A stretch of DNA of 64,000 bases from Hymenopus coronatus (GCA_030762935.1 CM060900.1:437589259-437653258); one strand, 5' to 3'; counted from the first letter of the stretch, positions 24,744-37,420 are shown. Numbers and translations are program-made. Notes: generated by a model not told the origin, from the sequence alone.

Positions 24744-25442
24744 TTCACAAGACTTTCTCTACGTATTTAAACATTCGCATAAATGGTTTCATTTTATATT
24801 TGAAATCTTTATTTTTCGGTTAGATACAAAGGGATGGGGAATGCGCTAGGCTTAAGCAGCAATCAAATCTCTTAAGAGCTGGTCGCTATGTGATATTGAA
24901 ATTATATTCCTTTCGCTTGACCAGGAGTGAGAAAAACGAAAAATGACATCCATTTTGAGGAAAGTATAAGCCTTTTAAAAATTGAAAACGATCACAGGGT
25001 ATATCTCGGAAATACAAAAAAGTGCATTTGACATAAATGAGGTGTTTTAAAAAGTACCTTTTGTGTAGTAAGTTTTTTCTATCCCTTACGGTGTATCAAT
25101 TATGCAGCAGTCATTCAGAATCACAGTTTTTAAAACACTTTTAAGGGATAAGGTAGCTTATGGTAGAGGAATTTTCTTGACGATCCTTGTAAGACGCCGA
25201 ACTTAAACATCCAGTTTGGTATTTAACATAATTTTCGTTTTGAGTTATGCTGCACACACACACATCACACACACACACACACACACACACCCGGAGATAC
25301 ACCTACACGCACACAGACATTTTCTAGAAATGCTACTTTTATTATATACAAGCGATCCCAAAACAGTGAAAGCTCGGTATTGAATTTTTGGTTGGAATGT
25401 AATACCTTCTCTATCTATTAAATACACTCATGCATAAAATGT
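24744..25442 (-). repeat. R1 repeat copy with (AC)n
   Basis: Begins TTCACAAGACTTTCTCTACG. It carries GTATATCTCGGAAATA, TCATTCAGAAT, CAGTTTGGTATTTAAC and TTTTGAGTTATGCTGC, then a roughly 60-base AC-rich run (about 25250-25312) at the R1 microsatellite position, and ends near CTATCTATTAAATACACTC. Part of the middle is deleted. Confidence 0.75.
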
Positions 25443-25510
25443 GACCATTCCCCTACTTTGTAATAATGTTTTTTCTCTGTAAGGCTTCCAAATTTAAATA
25501 CTCAAGCTTC

Positions 25511-25730
25511 TTTTTTTTTTATTTAAAAAATACGGTCCGGCACTATGTTACTATTCCATTTTCCTCTTTCCCTGCATTTTCTTTCTTGATCTATTCGATT
25601 TACCGTTTGCTTCCAAATAATAAAACATACATTAACAAACTCCCATGCCCAAGGCGGTTCTCGAACCCACGATGCCGTGCACCTCGAAGCACCAAAGCGA
25701 AGCACTTTAGCGAGCGCGGCATTGGGACCG
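25511..25730 (-). mobile_element. tRNA-derived SINE, family S3
   Basis: A T run is the reversed tail. ACGGTCCGGCACTATG is the S3 3' region with its hairpin removed. The head reversed contains the B box GTGGGTTCGAGAACC and CCTTGGGCATGGGAG. It pairs with the copies at 12360 and 59651. Confidence 0.75.
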
Positions 25731-25742
25731 GCAAACAACTCT

Positions 25743-27233
25743 CTGTGTGACATACAGGGACATAAGCTTCACATCTAACGATAATAATTATAGTCGTGAA
25801 ATATAGGTGTGAGTCACAAACCATCTTTATGAAAGTTTCGCTACGATTATTTCACAAGGAAAGTTAAACAAATAACAAGGTTGTTCAGCTTTCTAGAGGA
25901 AGGGGTGAAGCATTATTTCTATGTGCCGTTAAACAGGAGATAACAGCTACGTCACTTACATATGTGGAAGCTTTTATCAGCGACATGTAGACCACAAGCT
26001 TAATGTAATTGCCTTCACCAAACGGGAATAACCAAACCAATATTAAGAAGAAGGCAGTGTGGCATGAAAAGATAAGATTTAGACATATGTTACAATGTTA
26101 AACACATTAATTTGAAAACCTGTTCATGATTAAGCGCATAGTGAAGTTAATAAACCTCTAATGAATGTTCTTATGTTTTTGAATTATTGGGAATTAGAAA
26201 AGTGGGTTTGGAGATATTTTAGGAGAGGTATAGTACCGTGCCAATCCAGTGGCCAGAATTATGTTAGATAAAAAGAGGTTATTTAGAGTCTGGAATACAT
26301 TTTTGTATCCATTATGGACAACGTTTTGTGCAGGTAAGTATACATGATAAAGTAAAAATAATATGGAATAAAAATTAAGCTTCCTAAAATAAAGAGAAAG
26401 TTGTCTAATAACTGAAAAGAGGCTCATGGTCAAATATTTCATTTTAGCTACTGTTTTTCGTTAAACAGGCTGATTCTAACAATGAGCCTCAACAGATTTC
26501 CTGTGTCACCTACATGCTACAAATATAGGCTGTTATTTTCTCCTTTGAAGTATCCTCAAAAGGGTACCAAATATCTTGGAGCATATAAGAAATAAAACAT
26601 AGCACTGTTAACATATGACGAAGACTGCATATGACGCGATTATTTGTTGGGTATGTACCAAACGAACTTGTGCACTACATCAACGCCAGTTACTGCTGTT
26701 TCGCATTTATTCCTTCAAGAAACTAGCTAGGACGGCCATCTTCCTGCATCTCGAACGCCGGCCTGCAGGTAAGAGATGTCCATTTACTTTTGCTGCACTG
26801 CTTTGATTCATCTTCCAGTTTCAATCTCGGTTACTTCAAACTGAAAACAGCAGCTTATGTTTGGAGCATGGGCTTCTTGTATTATGTAAAGGGCACAGGA
26901 CAACTTTTGATGTATTTGAAATATGAGCACACTGATGGGTTTGTCTTTAAGAGGCAATCTTTTGTGGTTTTCTTCATCAGGCGCGAAGAATATTGTGCAT
27001 ATGCAAATTAAATTACTCGATTCACGGTAATTCAGAACAAGATCAATACAATATCAAGAAATGGACTTACAGGTACGATATTTATTGGTAGAGATGATGG
27101 AAACCAGAATCTTGTGTGATTCTTAGATTTATTCTTTTCTCAAACATGTCGCATAATATGCTCCAGTATACATACATTTGAATGCATAGCTACGGACTGG
27201 GTAGGACTACGTAATTTGATATAACTCTGACGT
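25743..27233. other. Spacer, nothing recognised
   Basis: Short frames at 26194-26442, 26615-26806 and 26790-27011 show no known homology. No repeats were identified. Confidence 0.4.
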
Positions 27234-27344
27234 TTGAAATATATGAAAACAAATACAGTGTTTTTCCTCATTCAAAACGACGTTGTTTCTGCAGAAAATC
27301 TGGGCTCAAAACGTCTTCCGCTGTCATTTCGCGATTTCTCATGC

Positions 27345-27485
27345 TTCATCGTCTTCCATCCATCACATTCTCCTGAGCCTTCCTTTTATTCTTATTCCGG
27401 TACAGCAGTTTCCTCTGCAGCTTATTTCCTGCCATTCTTCAGAGATGTCCAATTCGTTGTAACCTTTCCTGCCGGAAGTATTCCT
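27345..27485 (-). pseudogene. LINE reverse transcriptase tail fragment
   Basis: The reverse strand gives RQERLQRIGHL, a stop, RMAGNKLQRKLLY, then KRKAQENVMDGRR. This matches the order RLQWxGHxxRM, RxPRKxLxW, KRxxGRPxxRWxD found at the C-terminal end of many non-LTR retrotransposon polymerases. The expected Trp and GRP residues have been lost. The 115-codon plus-strand frame at 27234-27581 is its shadow. It is short, so the clade is not assigned. Confidence 0.5.
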
Positions 27486-27929
27486 TTTAAAGTCATTGTT
27501 TCTCTGATGACATTCCCTTGTACCTCGTGTTTTGTGGAATTGTTGGAGGGGGATGACAAGGGATTAGTGCACGTTCACTAATGAAGAGATTGTCCTTGCC
27601 ACGAACGCGAAGGAAGTATACAAATCACCGTACGCCGTGAAAACATCGGGGAAGTCAGGCGTCCAAGAAACAACTGGGAATTACAGCTACATTTGTTGTT
27701 GCATTCGTCAAAAGTTACTCTACACACAGTTCTGTTAGGCTGATGAGAAGTCCGCAAATTAAAATGCTTGTAGTTAATTTACCTATTAGTATTTTAATTT
27801 GGCGTTATGTGTTATATAACTCTAGACAGAAAACAGAGGTATTCATACATAACCTGGCCTAACAGTGTAACGATAAACACACTGCGTAAAATTAACAAGC
27901 AGTAGCAGTATTAAAATCTTAAGTGCTTC

Positions 27930-28475
27930 ATTCACATGACTTTCTCTACCCTCTATTGTGTATTATTACTAATGCAAACTATTATTGCAAGTTTATATTT
28001 CTAACTACTTCACTTACATTGATATAAACATTTGCAAAAATAGCTACAGTACACATTTCGTAACAGATACTAAGTGAATGGCGATGGTCAAATTTTCAAC
28101 AAGTGGGCGTAATTTATACTAGCTTCAAAATGTTATACTTTTTTCTCGTAATCGCGAGAAAGGACTGATCATTGAAAGGTCTGAAAGAATGACCAAGTTT
28201 TGAGTAATAATTGAAATCATTTATGTTGGATACCTTGAAAATGTAACACCGGACAGAAAATTCATCTAAAATAAAGTGTGTTTTTAAACAGATACATATT
28301 TTTAAGCAGAAATTTTCGTGTATCATTTAAGGTTTACTAGTTTTACAATATTGTTCAAAATTCCTACGGAATGAAGAAGACTGTAGGTTATTCCCAGAAA
28401 AGTCAAGATATCAATTGTCATGTAAAGATATGTAATAAATCGAATATATGTAATTAGTGAAAATGCCTACTGTCA
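27930..28475 (-). repeat. R1-related copy, subfamily with 15470
   Basis: Starts ATTCACATGACTTTCTCTAC, the canonical R1 3' terminus reversed. Its next 200 bp align with 15470-15700. It continues with TTTACTAGTTTTACAA and GGAATGAAGAAGACTGTAGG and ends about half way. Confidence 0.65.
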
Positions 28476-30225
28476 GACTCGTGCACGAAATTTGTATTTA
28501 CCTTAATTTCTGTTTTGGTGTTTTAAATATCTTTATTTTTATCGCATCTCGTTAGAATATTTCTATTTTTGCACGTTGCAGCCTATACTTTTACTTCAAG
28601 AAAATTAGTGCAATCAGCAGGTTTATGCACTTCTACATGATGTGCATAAAATGTGGTTCACTATGGGACGCGGCCGTTTCCCACTGCCAGTTCTGTGACC
28701 CATGTTGTTTGCATATAATGCCAATCAATGGATTAGCTAGATACTTTCTATAACCAAGATGTCATTGAATTACCGAACGATAGCATTGTTGTTGTTCTCC
28801 ATTCCGCACTTTAGTTATAGTAATGTTTCATTTTGTTTTGGCGTAAAAATAAAAATAGATTCAATAAAAACGTACTAATAATGTCGCTGTTTAAAGATCT
28901 CATAAATATTGTAGCTTGTTATACATTTTAACGACAAATAGAAAACTCTTCACCCCTTTTTCTATAAGGCCGATTTATGTTGTAATTGGTTAAACCTTTA
29001 ATGTACATCAGCACTACAACTGGTTCATACAACCGGTATCTAAACCCCTACATCTCACACTGATTATAACTAGGAAGTGTATTTGGGGTGCGTAAAGACT
29101 GGACTGCACATTTGCCTAGACACAAGCAGCACATGCTCTTCGAAGTGGTTGTTGAAGATAGAGTATACATCAGAGAGGCGGAAGCATCAGCATCAGTAGT
29201 AGTGAGCGGACAATGAGTTTACCACGTCCGCCCGACTCTGACATCATCAATCCCCGTAGTGCTGTTAATTTGCAATCCCTCAAACGATACTCGGTCTGTT
29301 CCTTCTATTTCTAACATCGTTTATTGGTTCGTTTTCACGTTCCTGAATGGTATTCTTAGGCCAGTCATACAGAGAACATACCGGTTAGGTGGATCAAAAG
29401 TTTGGTTACATGTAGCTGGAAACCCTACAGAAGGGTAATTACTGTGTGATCTAGGGGAGGGAACCACCATTTATGCACGTCAGAGTACAGCTGCCATAGT
29501 TCGCACTGTACGCTGCACAATCCATATCACTACTTCTATAGTAGTTAATAAAACATCCTCATGAACAGTGCACTCTGAAATGATAAAATATTACATTTAT
29601 AGCTTTCTCTTAAGATTATCTGAAATTTTCTTAACAAAATGACATTACTTTATGGATTTTGTACAGCTGTTACCACTATTAATAGACCTTGCTGTCTTAC
29701 TACCTTTATGTCATGTGCATGCAGAAAATGACAAACTTTCAAACACATGTTTCTGCAATATTTAAATTAAAATTGTAAATACCCTTTTCTCAAAAAGTAT
29801 CTACTCCATTACAAAAGCATAACATTGTTTTCCACATACAAATGTGCTTGTAAAGAAGACTTTTTCAAGTTATTAGCATTTGTTGAATTAAAAACCTGTT
29901 TAAAATTGCTTAGCACTGAAGTAGATCTTCCGAAGTCAGATATTTTTTACACTAAATTAATTAACAGGTTCTTCTTTCTAGAGTAATTGAGCGTGTTAAA
30001 ATGTTCAAGATTTGTTGGATTTTTGTATTACAAAGATGTTTAACGTGTATACGTTTTGGAAAATATTTTCTTTATATGCTTCGAATATTACCCTTTTACA
30101 TAATAGTTAGAACCACGAAACACAGACCAAAATAATTCCCCTTTCTTTCTATTTGCATATTGAAATGTCAAGTAATTATGTTATATATAGGATGTTGGTA
30201 TACATACAAATAGTTTGATAAACGT
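28476..30225. other. Long spacer, nothing recognised
   Basis: About 1.75 kb without a recognised repeat, RNA or coding signal. Confidence 0.4.
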
Positions 30226-30335
30226 TACCTTAATATTCACTTTAGTGTATTAGTTGCTTTTTTATTTTCGTCTAACAGTTTTTCCACAAACCAATCACAT
30301 TATTTACTACCTGATGCATTTTGCGTGAAATGAGA
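30226..30335 (+). repeat. R3 dispersed repeat, copy 1
   Basis: CACTTTAGTGTATTAGTTGC, TTTTTCCACAAACCAATCAC and CTGATGCATTTTGC align with 54570-54665. Confidence 0.5.
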
Positions 30336-31410
30336 AACACCTGTCAATATAGATTATCCGTTTCGTTTCCAGTTTTCACACCTTAATACGTGACCTGCTG
30401 GCCTAGGTAGTGTGGGGTTGCAGAAAGCATTCAAACTCAGTTCTGATACAACATTCGTTATAGCGAGATCCATCCAATCAAGATTGCGGCTTACGACCCG
30501 CGGTCTCATGGAAAATTAGCACGTATGTCTTGGGTGTGCTACACCTACTTGAAGGTACTAATCAACTGGAAAAACATACTACTGTTAATAAAATTATAAA
30601 TGCACAAATGAAGCAAAATTGTTGTAAATATATATTAATGTAATCATTTTATTAGTAATTAAGAACAATATAATATCGGCACTAACACCCCTAACAGACT
30701 GTGTTCCATGCTTCTAAACAACCTAAGAAATATAATTTAGCAAATCCACATTCACAACCAACTAACATTTACATTTTTGAAAATGTTTTGAGGATAAGAA
30801 AACATAACTACTTTATAAATTTGCCTGGAAGAGTCACACTGAAGCTAAACATTCATTACTTTGCTTTATTTGCCACGTTTGGTTTAGTCTGACGGTCACA
30901 GTGCAACTGAGAATGTGTCTAAACAAGCCACATGTTACTTCTTGAGAAAGTCGTAAGTGAGGAAAAGTAGCGAAAGTTTAGGCATGGCCTCCCTAATTCT
31001 GGCTATTTTATTCAAATGCTTTACTATGTTAGAGTCCTCTGAAAACTTAATCAAATTCAGCTAAAAATGCAATTAAAATTGTGGCTTGGGCTATAAATCC
31101 ATTTTAACGTATAATGTGTCAAATTGTGTTTTCCCCTCTCGTTGCTTCTAGAAACGTCACACACCGAGCACACGAGGCGAGAAGCGCTGTGCGAGTATAT
31201 GGCATATGTCCAGTCCGGCCCAGAGGCATAGCCGTTCAAATGCTAATGGAGGAAATTAAAAGAATGTTTATTTTAGTTTTGCTAAAAATACACGTAAGTT
31301 ATTTACTCGTGTAAACTAAACTTATGCTGCAAAGTTTATTTTCCTTGGCATTCCCTATGAGGTTACCCCTTGCCCTTTTGGTTATAGTTTAAATATATAC
31401 GTATTCCTTT
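30336..31410. other. Spacer, nothing recognised
   Basis: Includes a GC-richer patch near 30380-30540 that looks faintly SINE-like but has no clear box pair. Short frames at 30701-30892 and 31057-31314 have no recognised homology. Confidence 0.4.
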
Positions 31411-32213
31411 TTACTTTCTCTATATGTTCTATGCACAGTGTATATTCTACCCAAAAATTCGATATCGAGGTTTCGCCAGAAATATATTTTTTGAGGTCCA
31501 CTGAGTCCAAAAAAAAAAAACATTTTTAGAAAAAACTCCGTGTGTGTGTGTGTGTCTGTGTGTCTGTGGACAGCATAACTCAAAAACTAAAAGATCACTA
31601 AATACCAAGCTTGGTACTTAAATTTAGTATCTTCTAAGGTTGCGATACGAAAATGTTAAAGAAAATTTTGCCCCTCAACTACCCTTTATCAAAAAATACC
31701 TTAACGATTTTGATTAAAGTACAGTATTTTAAATATATTTACAGCACTAATGAAATCTTGAATTTTCTTGGAAGAGCTTCTGAAGACCTGTTCATTCTGA
31801 ATGAAATTTGATAAATTTTGCATAAGACAGACAGAAATAGACCAAAACTCGCTACAAAAATGTTGATCCCGTTAAAGTTTATAATTTATGTCATATATAT
31901 ATTGTAGGGTTGGCCGTTTCCGAGATATTCCTTGTTATTCGGTTCAAGTTTAAGCCTCGTAACTTTTCCTTTTATTTCATCTCACTTTTTTTATGGCCTA
32001 AATGCTATGCTAACCGAAATTCAATTGTTCACATATCGAGCAGATTTTAAAAGATTTGACTATCGTTTTAGCCTAGTGTATTGCCTTATTTTCCAAGGAA
32101 GCAAGTAATAAGACAATTTCCTCTAATGTTTATTTCGATTAGTTTATTCTTTTGTAAGAATAGTTTGTTTGCAGACCAAGTAGAGAACGTCATGTGAATG
32201 GAACAAATCAGAT
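31411..32213 (+). repeat. R1 repeat copy, near full length
   Basis: Opens TTACTTTCTCTATATG and ends AAGTAGAGAACGTCATGTGAA, showing both inverted ends. It contains a GT run at 31541-31566 and CTAAATACCAAGCTTGGTAC. Short frames in it, such as 31389-31583, are not genes. Confidence 0.8.
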
Positions 32214-32289
32214 GTTAAATTGTTGGGATGTGAGCTTCTCTTTTTGTCCTTTGTGACGTTATCTCGTCTATTGTCGGCCAGATGCAACA

Positions 32290-32436
32290 GTAATAGGCTG
32301 TGAGATTTCTCTACAACGGGCATAGCTCCTTTACAAAGGAAGCCATATTAAGGATTTTTATTTCGGAAAAAAATCCATCGCACTCGACCTTGAGAACCAG
32401 AGGCTAGCATGTTACCCCTAAACCACGGAGGGCGAT
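32290..32436 (-). mobile_element. SINE family S1, 3' decayed copy
   Basis: Reversed, it reads CGCCCTCCGTGGTTTAGGGG, then a decayed B box, then AAATCCTTAATATGGCTTCC as in the other S1 copies. The 3' part is unrecognisable. It lies directly next to an R1 copy. Confidence 0.65.
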
Positions 32437-33280
32437 AAATGTGTATAAAAATGAAAATTGTAATTTTTTGGCAACAACTTGTAAAAATGCTTCTGTGTAG
32501 AAATATATTTTAAAATATATTGTTTGACGTGGTTGGATGTATTTGAAAAACATGTCTATTTAGCTGTAACAAAAAATGTATGGTACTTCTGAAATGTATG
32601 TACCCCAACCAGAGCTAGTTTGGCAAATGTTTCCGTAAACGCCGCAACCTCGGGGTTTTGTTAACAAGAAAAAGCTTGTTAAATGAAGGTAGTTATAACA
32701 GAACACGCAATTTAGTGACTAACAGGTGGGCTTCGATTTGCGTGCACAAGGATGGTGTGGGTCTTCGCTTCGATTCTCAAAATTGAGGAGATGGAGGAAA
32801 AATTTAATTTAAACGGTAGAACAGGTGGCTAATGAGGCGCATGCACGCGAGTCTGATATCACGAAACTTCTCCCATTTCGTTTAACTTTAGCTGGGTGAT
32901 TTCGCTGTTTGTTATTCCGTGGCTAAATACGTTATACACAAGTGCTTTCGCTCGCTTCTTCCAAACGGGCGTACAATGAAAAATCGATAGTGGGGTGAAA
33001 CAAATTGGACTTTCGATACTCCTATTAAGCTCTTATTTATTTATGGTTCTTCACTTTCAGGCACCGTTCGCTTTTGTGCTGTTTTATCTCTATCATACCC
33101 TGCTCTTATTTCAACAGCAAACGAGCCCTCTTGTTTGAATAAGAATTCTTTCATATTTATCGCTACTTCACGGATGGCAGTTCAAAAGTGATTGTCCCTT
33201 CCTTCTGTTTTGTACGCCAGACATTAATTTAATTTCAGTTTTACTTCCTATACCACGACTGGTAGAGAAGGTATGGCAGT
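32437..33280. other. Spacer, nothing recognised
   Basis: No repeat, RNA or coding signal was recognised. Confidence 0.4.
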
Positions 33281-33284
33281 CGGA

Positions 33285-33632
33285 CAAGCTGACCGGGGAA
33301 CCCTGCCCCATCTAGAGGGTCCAACGCCTCCTAAGGGAGCGATTCGTATACTGCAACCAGCCGAAGGCCGAGGAAATTCCACAGGGAGCAATCCTTTTAC
33401 CCTGCCACGCTGCACCAAAACACCGCCGCCGACACTTTCAATTCTGAAACAGACCAACGGGACGAAGGATAAGTTACATGGTGGGGCAGGAAAGTCGGAG
33501 TATGAGAAAAAACACTGTAGTATTTACTTGATAACCAGGGGAAACCCCCCAAAAAGCCTATGGGTCTGTCGACGGGAATCGAATCCGTAACTAGCCAATT
33601 GCCAGTGCTACTTGTTACCACGGACCCACCTT
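33285..33632 (-). mobile_element. tRNA-derived SINE, family S5
   Basis: Reversed, it starts GGTGGGTCCGTGGTAACAAG with B box GGATTCGATTCCC (from 33574-33586). Next comes a GGCTTTTTGGGGGGTTTCCC block and a long GC-rich body. A related copy lies at 38690-38965. GC content is far above the surroundings. Frames at 33248-33621 are readings of this element. Confidence 0.65.
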
Positions 33633-33689
33633 TCTCGGTGCGTACTGCTTAAGGACCGAATACCTTGATGTGGGTTAACATTTTCTACT

Positions 33690-33713
33690 CTTTTTTTTTT
33701 TTTTTTTTTTTTT
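33690..33713. repeat. Poly-T run
   Basis: Over 20 T in a row, without a recognised SINE attached. Confidence 0.85.
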
Positions 33714-34210
33714 AAGATTCTTATATTCTTGTGCATTAAGTTTCGCCTCTGAATTATTACTGGAAGAGCCATATATCAGTTTTTTAAATTCCTGCAATAC
33801 TGGTCTTATCTTGGCAGCGTCATTTTCTCTATTTGACAATTGTAGACTGCAGAATTTCGGTAACGCTCAGTGTAAAAACGGTCACAATATAAACTTAATT
33901 TTAACGGTACCTAATATTAAAGTATGCTTTCAATTTAATACAAGGGATTAATGATTATATGATAACCTGATTTTCAAAAATATATTAAATTTCAAATTGT
34001 ATATATTTCTTCTTCATTTCAAAATAATCAGAGAAAATGGCCGTAATAAATAATAGGTAATTATGTGTAGTAGGTAGTAAACGGCATAAAGAATATCATG
34101 GCCAAGTTCCATATATTTAGATTGAATGTTTTAGGAGCTGAAGGTACCAAAACTTAGTATATTTAACACTGTGTAGATAGGAGGTACTGGGTACCCTATT
34201 TAGAATGCCA

Positions 34211-34475
34211 GGTGACCCAACTGTCCCGTATTTGACGTATGCAGATACTCCTTCGTACGTTAAAGCAGTTGCAGAACTCAACGGAGCTATTTCAAGTTAA
34301 ACCGCCAATGGGTACTAACAAGAGATACTTTTGTTTTACGTCTCGTAATGAGAGCAACCCGCTTGCCGTCTTCGCGATAAGCAAGAGGGGCAAAACGAAG
34401 TTTGCTCAGTCAGTTCTCCACTTACCGGTTTTAACTTGAAATGACCTCGTTGAGTTCTGAATTATTAAAAATGCT
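34211..34475. mobile_element. Foldback element, longer copy
   Basis: The left arm (34211-34303) runs from GGTGACCCAACTGTCCCG to CTATTTCAAGTTAAAC. A shortened right arm begins at about 34425 with TTTTAACTTGAAATGACC and GTTGAGTTCTGAATT. About 120 bp lies between. Same family as 23473-23655. The 66-codon frame 34239-34439 is inside it and not credible. Confidence 0.6.
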
Positions 34476-34944
34476 TTTCTAAAGTATTAAAGCCAGAGCT
34501 TTAATTTTTCTACAGACATTACCGGTGGCAAAAGAAGCATTCATACCAAGTTTCATTCAAATGTGTGAACTTCGGTAATTCGAGCTAATTAGGGTTGAAG
34601 CTAACTCAAATTACAAACATCTCAGATTATATTGAAATATCACCAAATTAATGGGTAAATCATGAATAAATATTTAATGAGCACAATAATGGTTAAAAGA
34701 AATTAAAAACAATATAGTAATACCTGCGTTATATGATGGGCTCACTGCAGTACAGTATCCACAATTACCATCTATAACAACGTTCAGTCTGTTACTGCTG
34801 TAAACTATGTATTTTTACTTAAGCGTATTTTAAATACCACTGCCGCTGATAAGGGATCGCTGTACCAATATAGTATGTTTTCGGAAAGGATGGTATGTGC
34901 TGTAAAATTGATTGACACGTGGTCCCAATTAGTGAAGGGTCAAC

Positions 34945-35136
34945 AAAGAAAGAGCAAGCGCAGTCCTCCAAACCTAATATTACCTGTCAAATCTATAATA
35001 GGAGTGCATTAGCAGTCTGAGGCCAAGGTTATTTCTGTGCAAAGAAAGAGCAAGCGCAGTCCTCCAAACCTAATATTACCTGTCAAATCTATAATAGGAG
35101 TGCATTAGCAGTCTGAGGCCAAGGTTATTTCTGTGC
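34945..35136. repeat. Exact 96-bp tandem duplication
   Basis: 34945-35040 and 35041-35136 are identical over 96 bases by eye, starting AAAGAAAGAGCAAGCGCAG. The lack of any difference implies a recent event or an assembly artefact. Confidence 0.95.
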
Positions 35137-35360
35137 ATTCTAAGTATTGACATGGAAATTTGAAAGAAGGCTCAAAATGTAAATCATTCAGAAGTGCGTA
35201 AAACGTAGATATATGCGAATAACGTATAAAAGTTTTTATGTAAAATTGTGATTTTCTTAAGACCAGCTCAAAGGACACAGAACCTCGTAATACCGGGGCT
35301 CTACTGTATTGATATAATGGATTTATTTAGCTAAAATCAAAATCTATCTATTTTTTTTTT

Positions 35361-35416
35361 TTGGTAGTGTTTAACGCCCGCTTTAACTACTAATGGCACC
35401 GCAGGCGGGATCTTCT
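35361..35416 (-). repeat. SINE family S4 tail fragment
   Basis: TAGTGTTTAACGCCCGCTTT and GGCACCGCAGGC match 59093-59140. Confidence 0.5.
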
Positions 35417-35944
35417 TCTTCTACACATATTTGAGTGACATACACAATTTGTTTAAAATTACGTTCCTTAGTATTCTTGTAGCAAATTTCATGTTTGAAT
35501 GTTCCTAAAGCGGATAGTATTTCCACAAAGTGAAAAAAAAACAACTGAGAAAAACAGCGCATAAATACACTAATTAACTTTTTAAAAATAATCTTTGACA
35601 AATATAAAAATCCCAAACAGACATTATTACACGTTTGCAGTGCTTTGGGACACCTTTTCTGAGTTCCAGCTGTATTTTTCTGGGAGAAGATAGATTTTTA
35701 GTATGGGAAAATAACAAACTTGAACCCTAGAAAATGGCTTTAAAATTTGACAAAGAGGATCACTTAACCAGCGCAACGCTTTTACATGGCTTCCAAAACA
35801 CGTACCCATTCGATCTAGGAGAATCAAGCATTGCAAATACTTATTCTTAAATATGGCGCATTTTTTGCACCAAAAAACCACAGATCGACTCATTTGATCA
35901 AAATCGCTAAAAAAAAGTACTTTGGTGTCACCTTAGTTTTGTTT
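35417..35944. other. Spacer, nothing recognised
   Basis: Minus-strand frames of 77 and 88 codons (35383-35616, 35627-35893) have no recognised homolog or supporting signals. Confidence 0.4.
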
Positions 35945-35945
35945 A

Positions 35946-36092
35946 AAGGTCTCTGTCAAGCTTGAGGTTATTTGACGTGCCGTAAATCTTCGACACGGGA
36001 ACACAGAAGAAAGCTATGCTAAGAATTTAAAAAAAAAAAAAAACCGGGTTTGAATTCGAGATTAGCATATCACCTCTAGAGCACGATTGCAG
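35946..36092 (-). mobile_element. SINE family S1, decayed copy
   Basis: CTTGAGGTTATTTGACGTGC and CGTAAATCTTCGACACGGGA match the S1 body. GGGTTTGAATTC is the reversed B box. Part of the middle is replaced by an A run. Confidence 0.65.
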
Positions 36093-36719
36093 ACAAATGT
36101 GTATTCTAAGGTTACAGGAATAAATCTTCCAGTGTTTATAACAATGCTGCCAACCTATCACTTAAATTGAATGTATTGTTGTTGCAAGCTATTGCAATGA
36201 AAATACACCACTCAATCGCATAGCTTCAGTTCGAAGAACAAGGCTTTAAGCTCTTGATACTGTTACAGAAATTAGTTTTCGTGTTCCATCGGGAAGATTC
36301 CACTCTGTGCAGAAATAGGGGTGCAAGGGTGATCACAGTAGTGGTGGTGGTTCTGTATATGTCATCCCTCGTCCCTACGTGATTGCAAATATCATCTCAC
36401 TTGTAACCCATGTTCCCTTTCGGCCTTTTTCCCACCTCTTCCACCGCCGCTTTCTGACTTGATAGGGAACTATCTCTCTGTGCGCTACGTCACCTCCCAA
36501 TAATTCTCTCACACACAGATGTGTGCTATCATCTGGGAATTTACAGTACATTGGTTCACATATCTCCGCTTTCCAAAATTGCGTTAGATCACACTTCTAA
36601 AAACATAAATAAAGCATATGGCTCTTTGGCGCGTCACTGAAAAATTTAATGAACACGCTTAAATGGTTTCCTTTACCCTTAACTCTTACATAGCCATTCC
36701 TTATTTATTGTACTGTTCG
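36093..36719. other. Spacer, nothing recognised
   Basis: No recognised repeat or coding signal. Confidence 0.4.
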
Positions 36720-36893
36720 TATAGTTATTCTGTTATACGTTTTATCTTTTCGGGAAATTATTTGGTAGAAATGATTAAAAATGAGTCTGAAAACGTGTAT
36801 CTCCAGTGAAATCTCAGGATCCAATATTTGGGCGGAATACTTCTCTACCTTCACTGCACACAGCACATTGTACGTGGTAGCAAAAGTAAAAAT
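36720..36893 (-). repeat. R1 repeat, 5' terminal fragment
   Basis: GTATCTCCAGTGAAATCTCAG, GGATCCAATATTTGGGCGGAA and TTCTCTACCTTCACTG match the R1 start reversed. A second R1 copy begins 13 bp further on in the same orientation. Confidence 0.65.
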
Positions 36894-36905
36894 TCGGAAT
36901 TTTAG

Positions 36906-37420
36906 ATTCACATGACTTTCTCTACATTTTTGGATTACACATTTTCTTGTAGGTATAAAGTGATTAAAAAATACAGAGGCTAAAGCGATAACCAAATCGT
37001 TTAAGAGCTAGTTGCTATGTGATGGGCTTTAAATGATTATCTTCTCACATGTTCAGGATGAAAAGAAAGCAAAAAAATAACGACTTCCCATTTGACTATC
37101 AAGTATTCTAGCTAATAACGAGAAATATCTCGGAAATAGTTACTCCGCAATAAAAACTGTTTGACATTGAGTGCTTTTACGAGATCTACACTTGTATAGT
37201 AAGAGTATATCTCTTACGGTTTACGATTTATACAAAAGTCATTCAGAATGAAGAGAATTTCAGACGCCATTCCTAGAAAATTCAGGATATAAATTTTGCT
37301 TGTCATGTTAATATCTTTAATATGTGGTGTTTTTATCGGAATCGTTAGCGCCATTTCAACTTCGTTTCGCATCCCTAAAAGATGCACATAAATATCAAGT
37401 TTGGTATCCCTACTCTTGAA
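36906..37420 (-). repeat. R1 repeat, 3' part
   Basis: Begins ATTCACATGACTTTCTCTAC, with AATATCTCGGAAATAG, TTACGATTTATACAAAAGTC, GAATGAAGAGAATTTCAG and TATCAAGTTTGGTATCC. It breaks off before the GT/AC position. Confidence 0.75.

Noticed and set aside
27234..27581. 115-codon plus-strand frame
   Set aside because: It overlaps, on the opposite strand, a decayed LINE tail and has no homology of its own.
33248..33621. Frames of 69-105 codons on both strands
   Set aside because: They fall within the S5 SINE, whose tRNA-like head and relative at 38690 explain the sequence.
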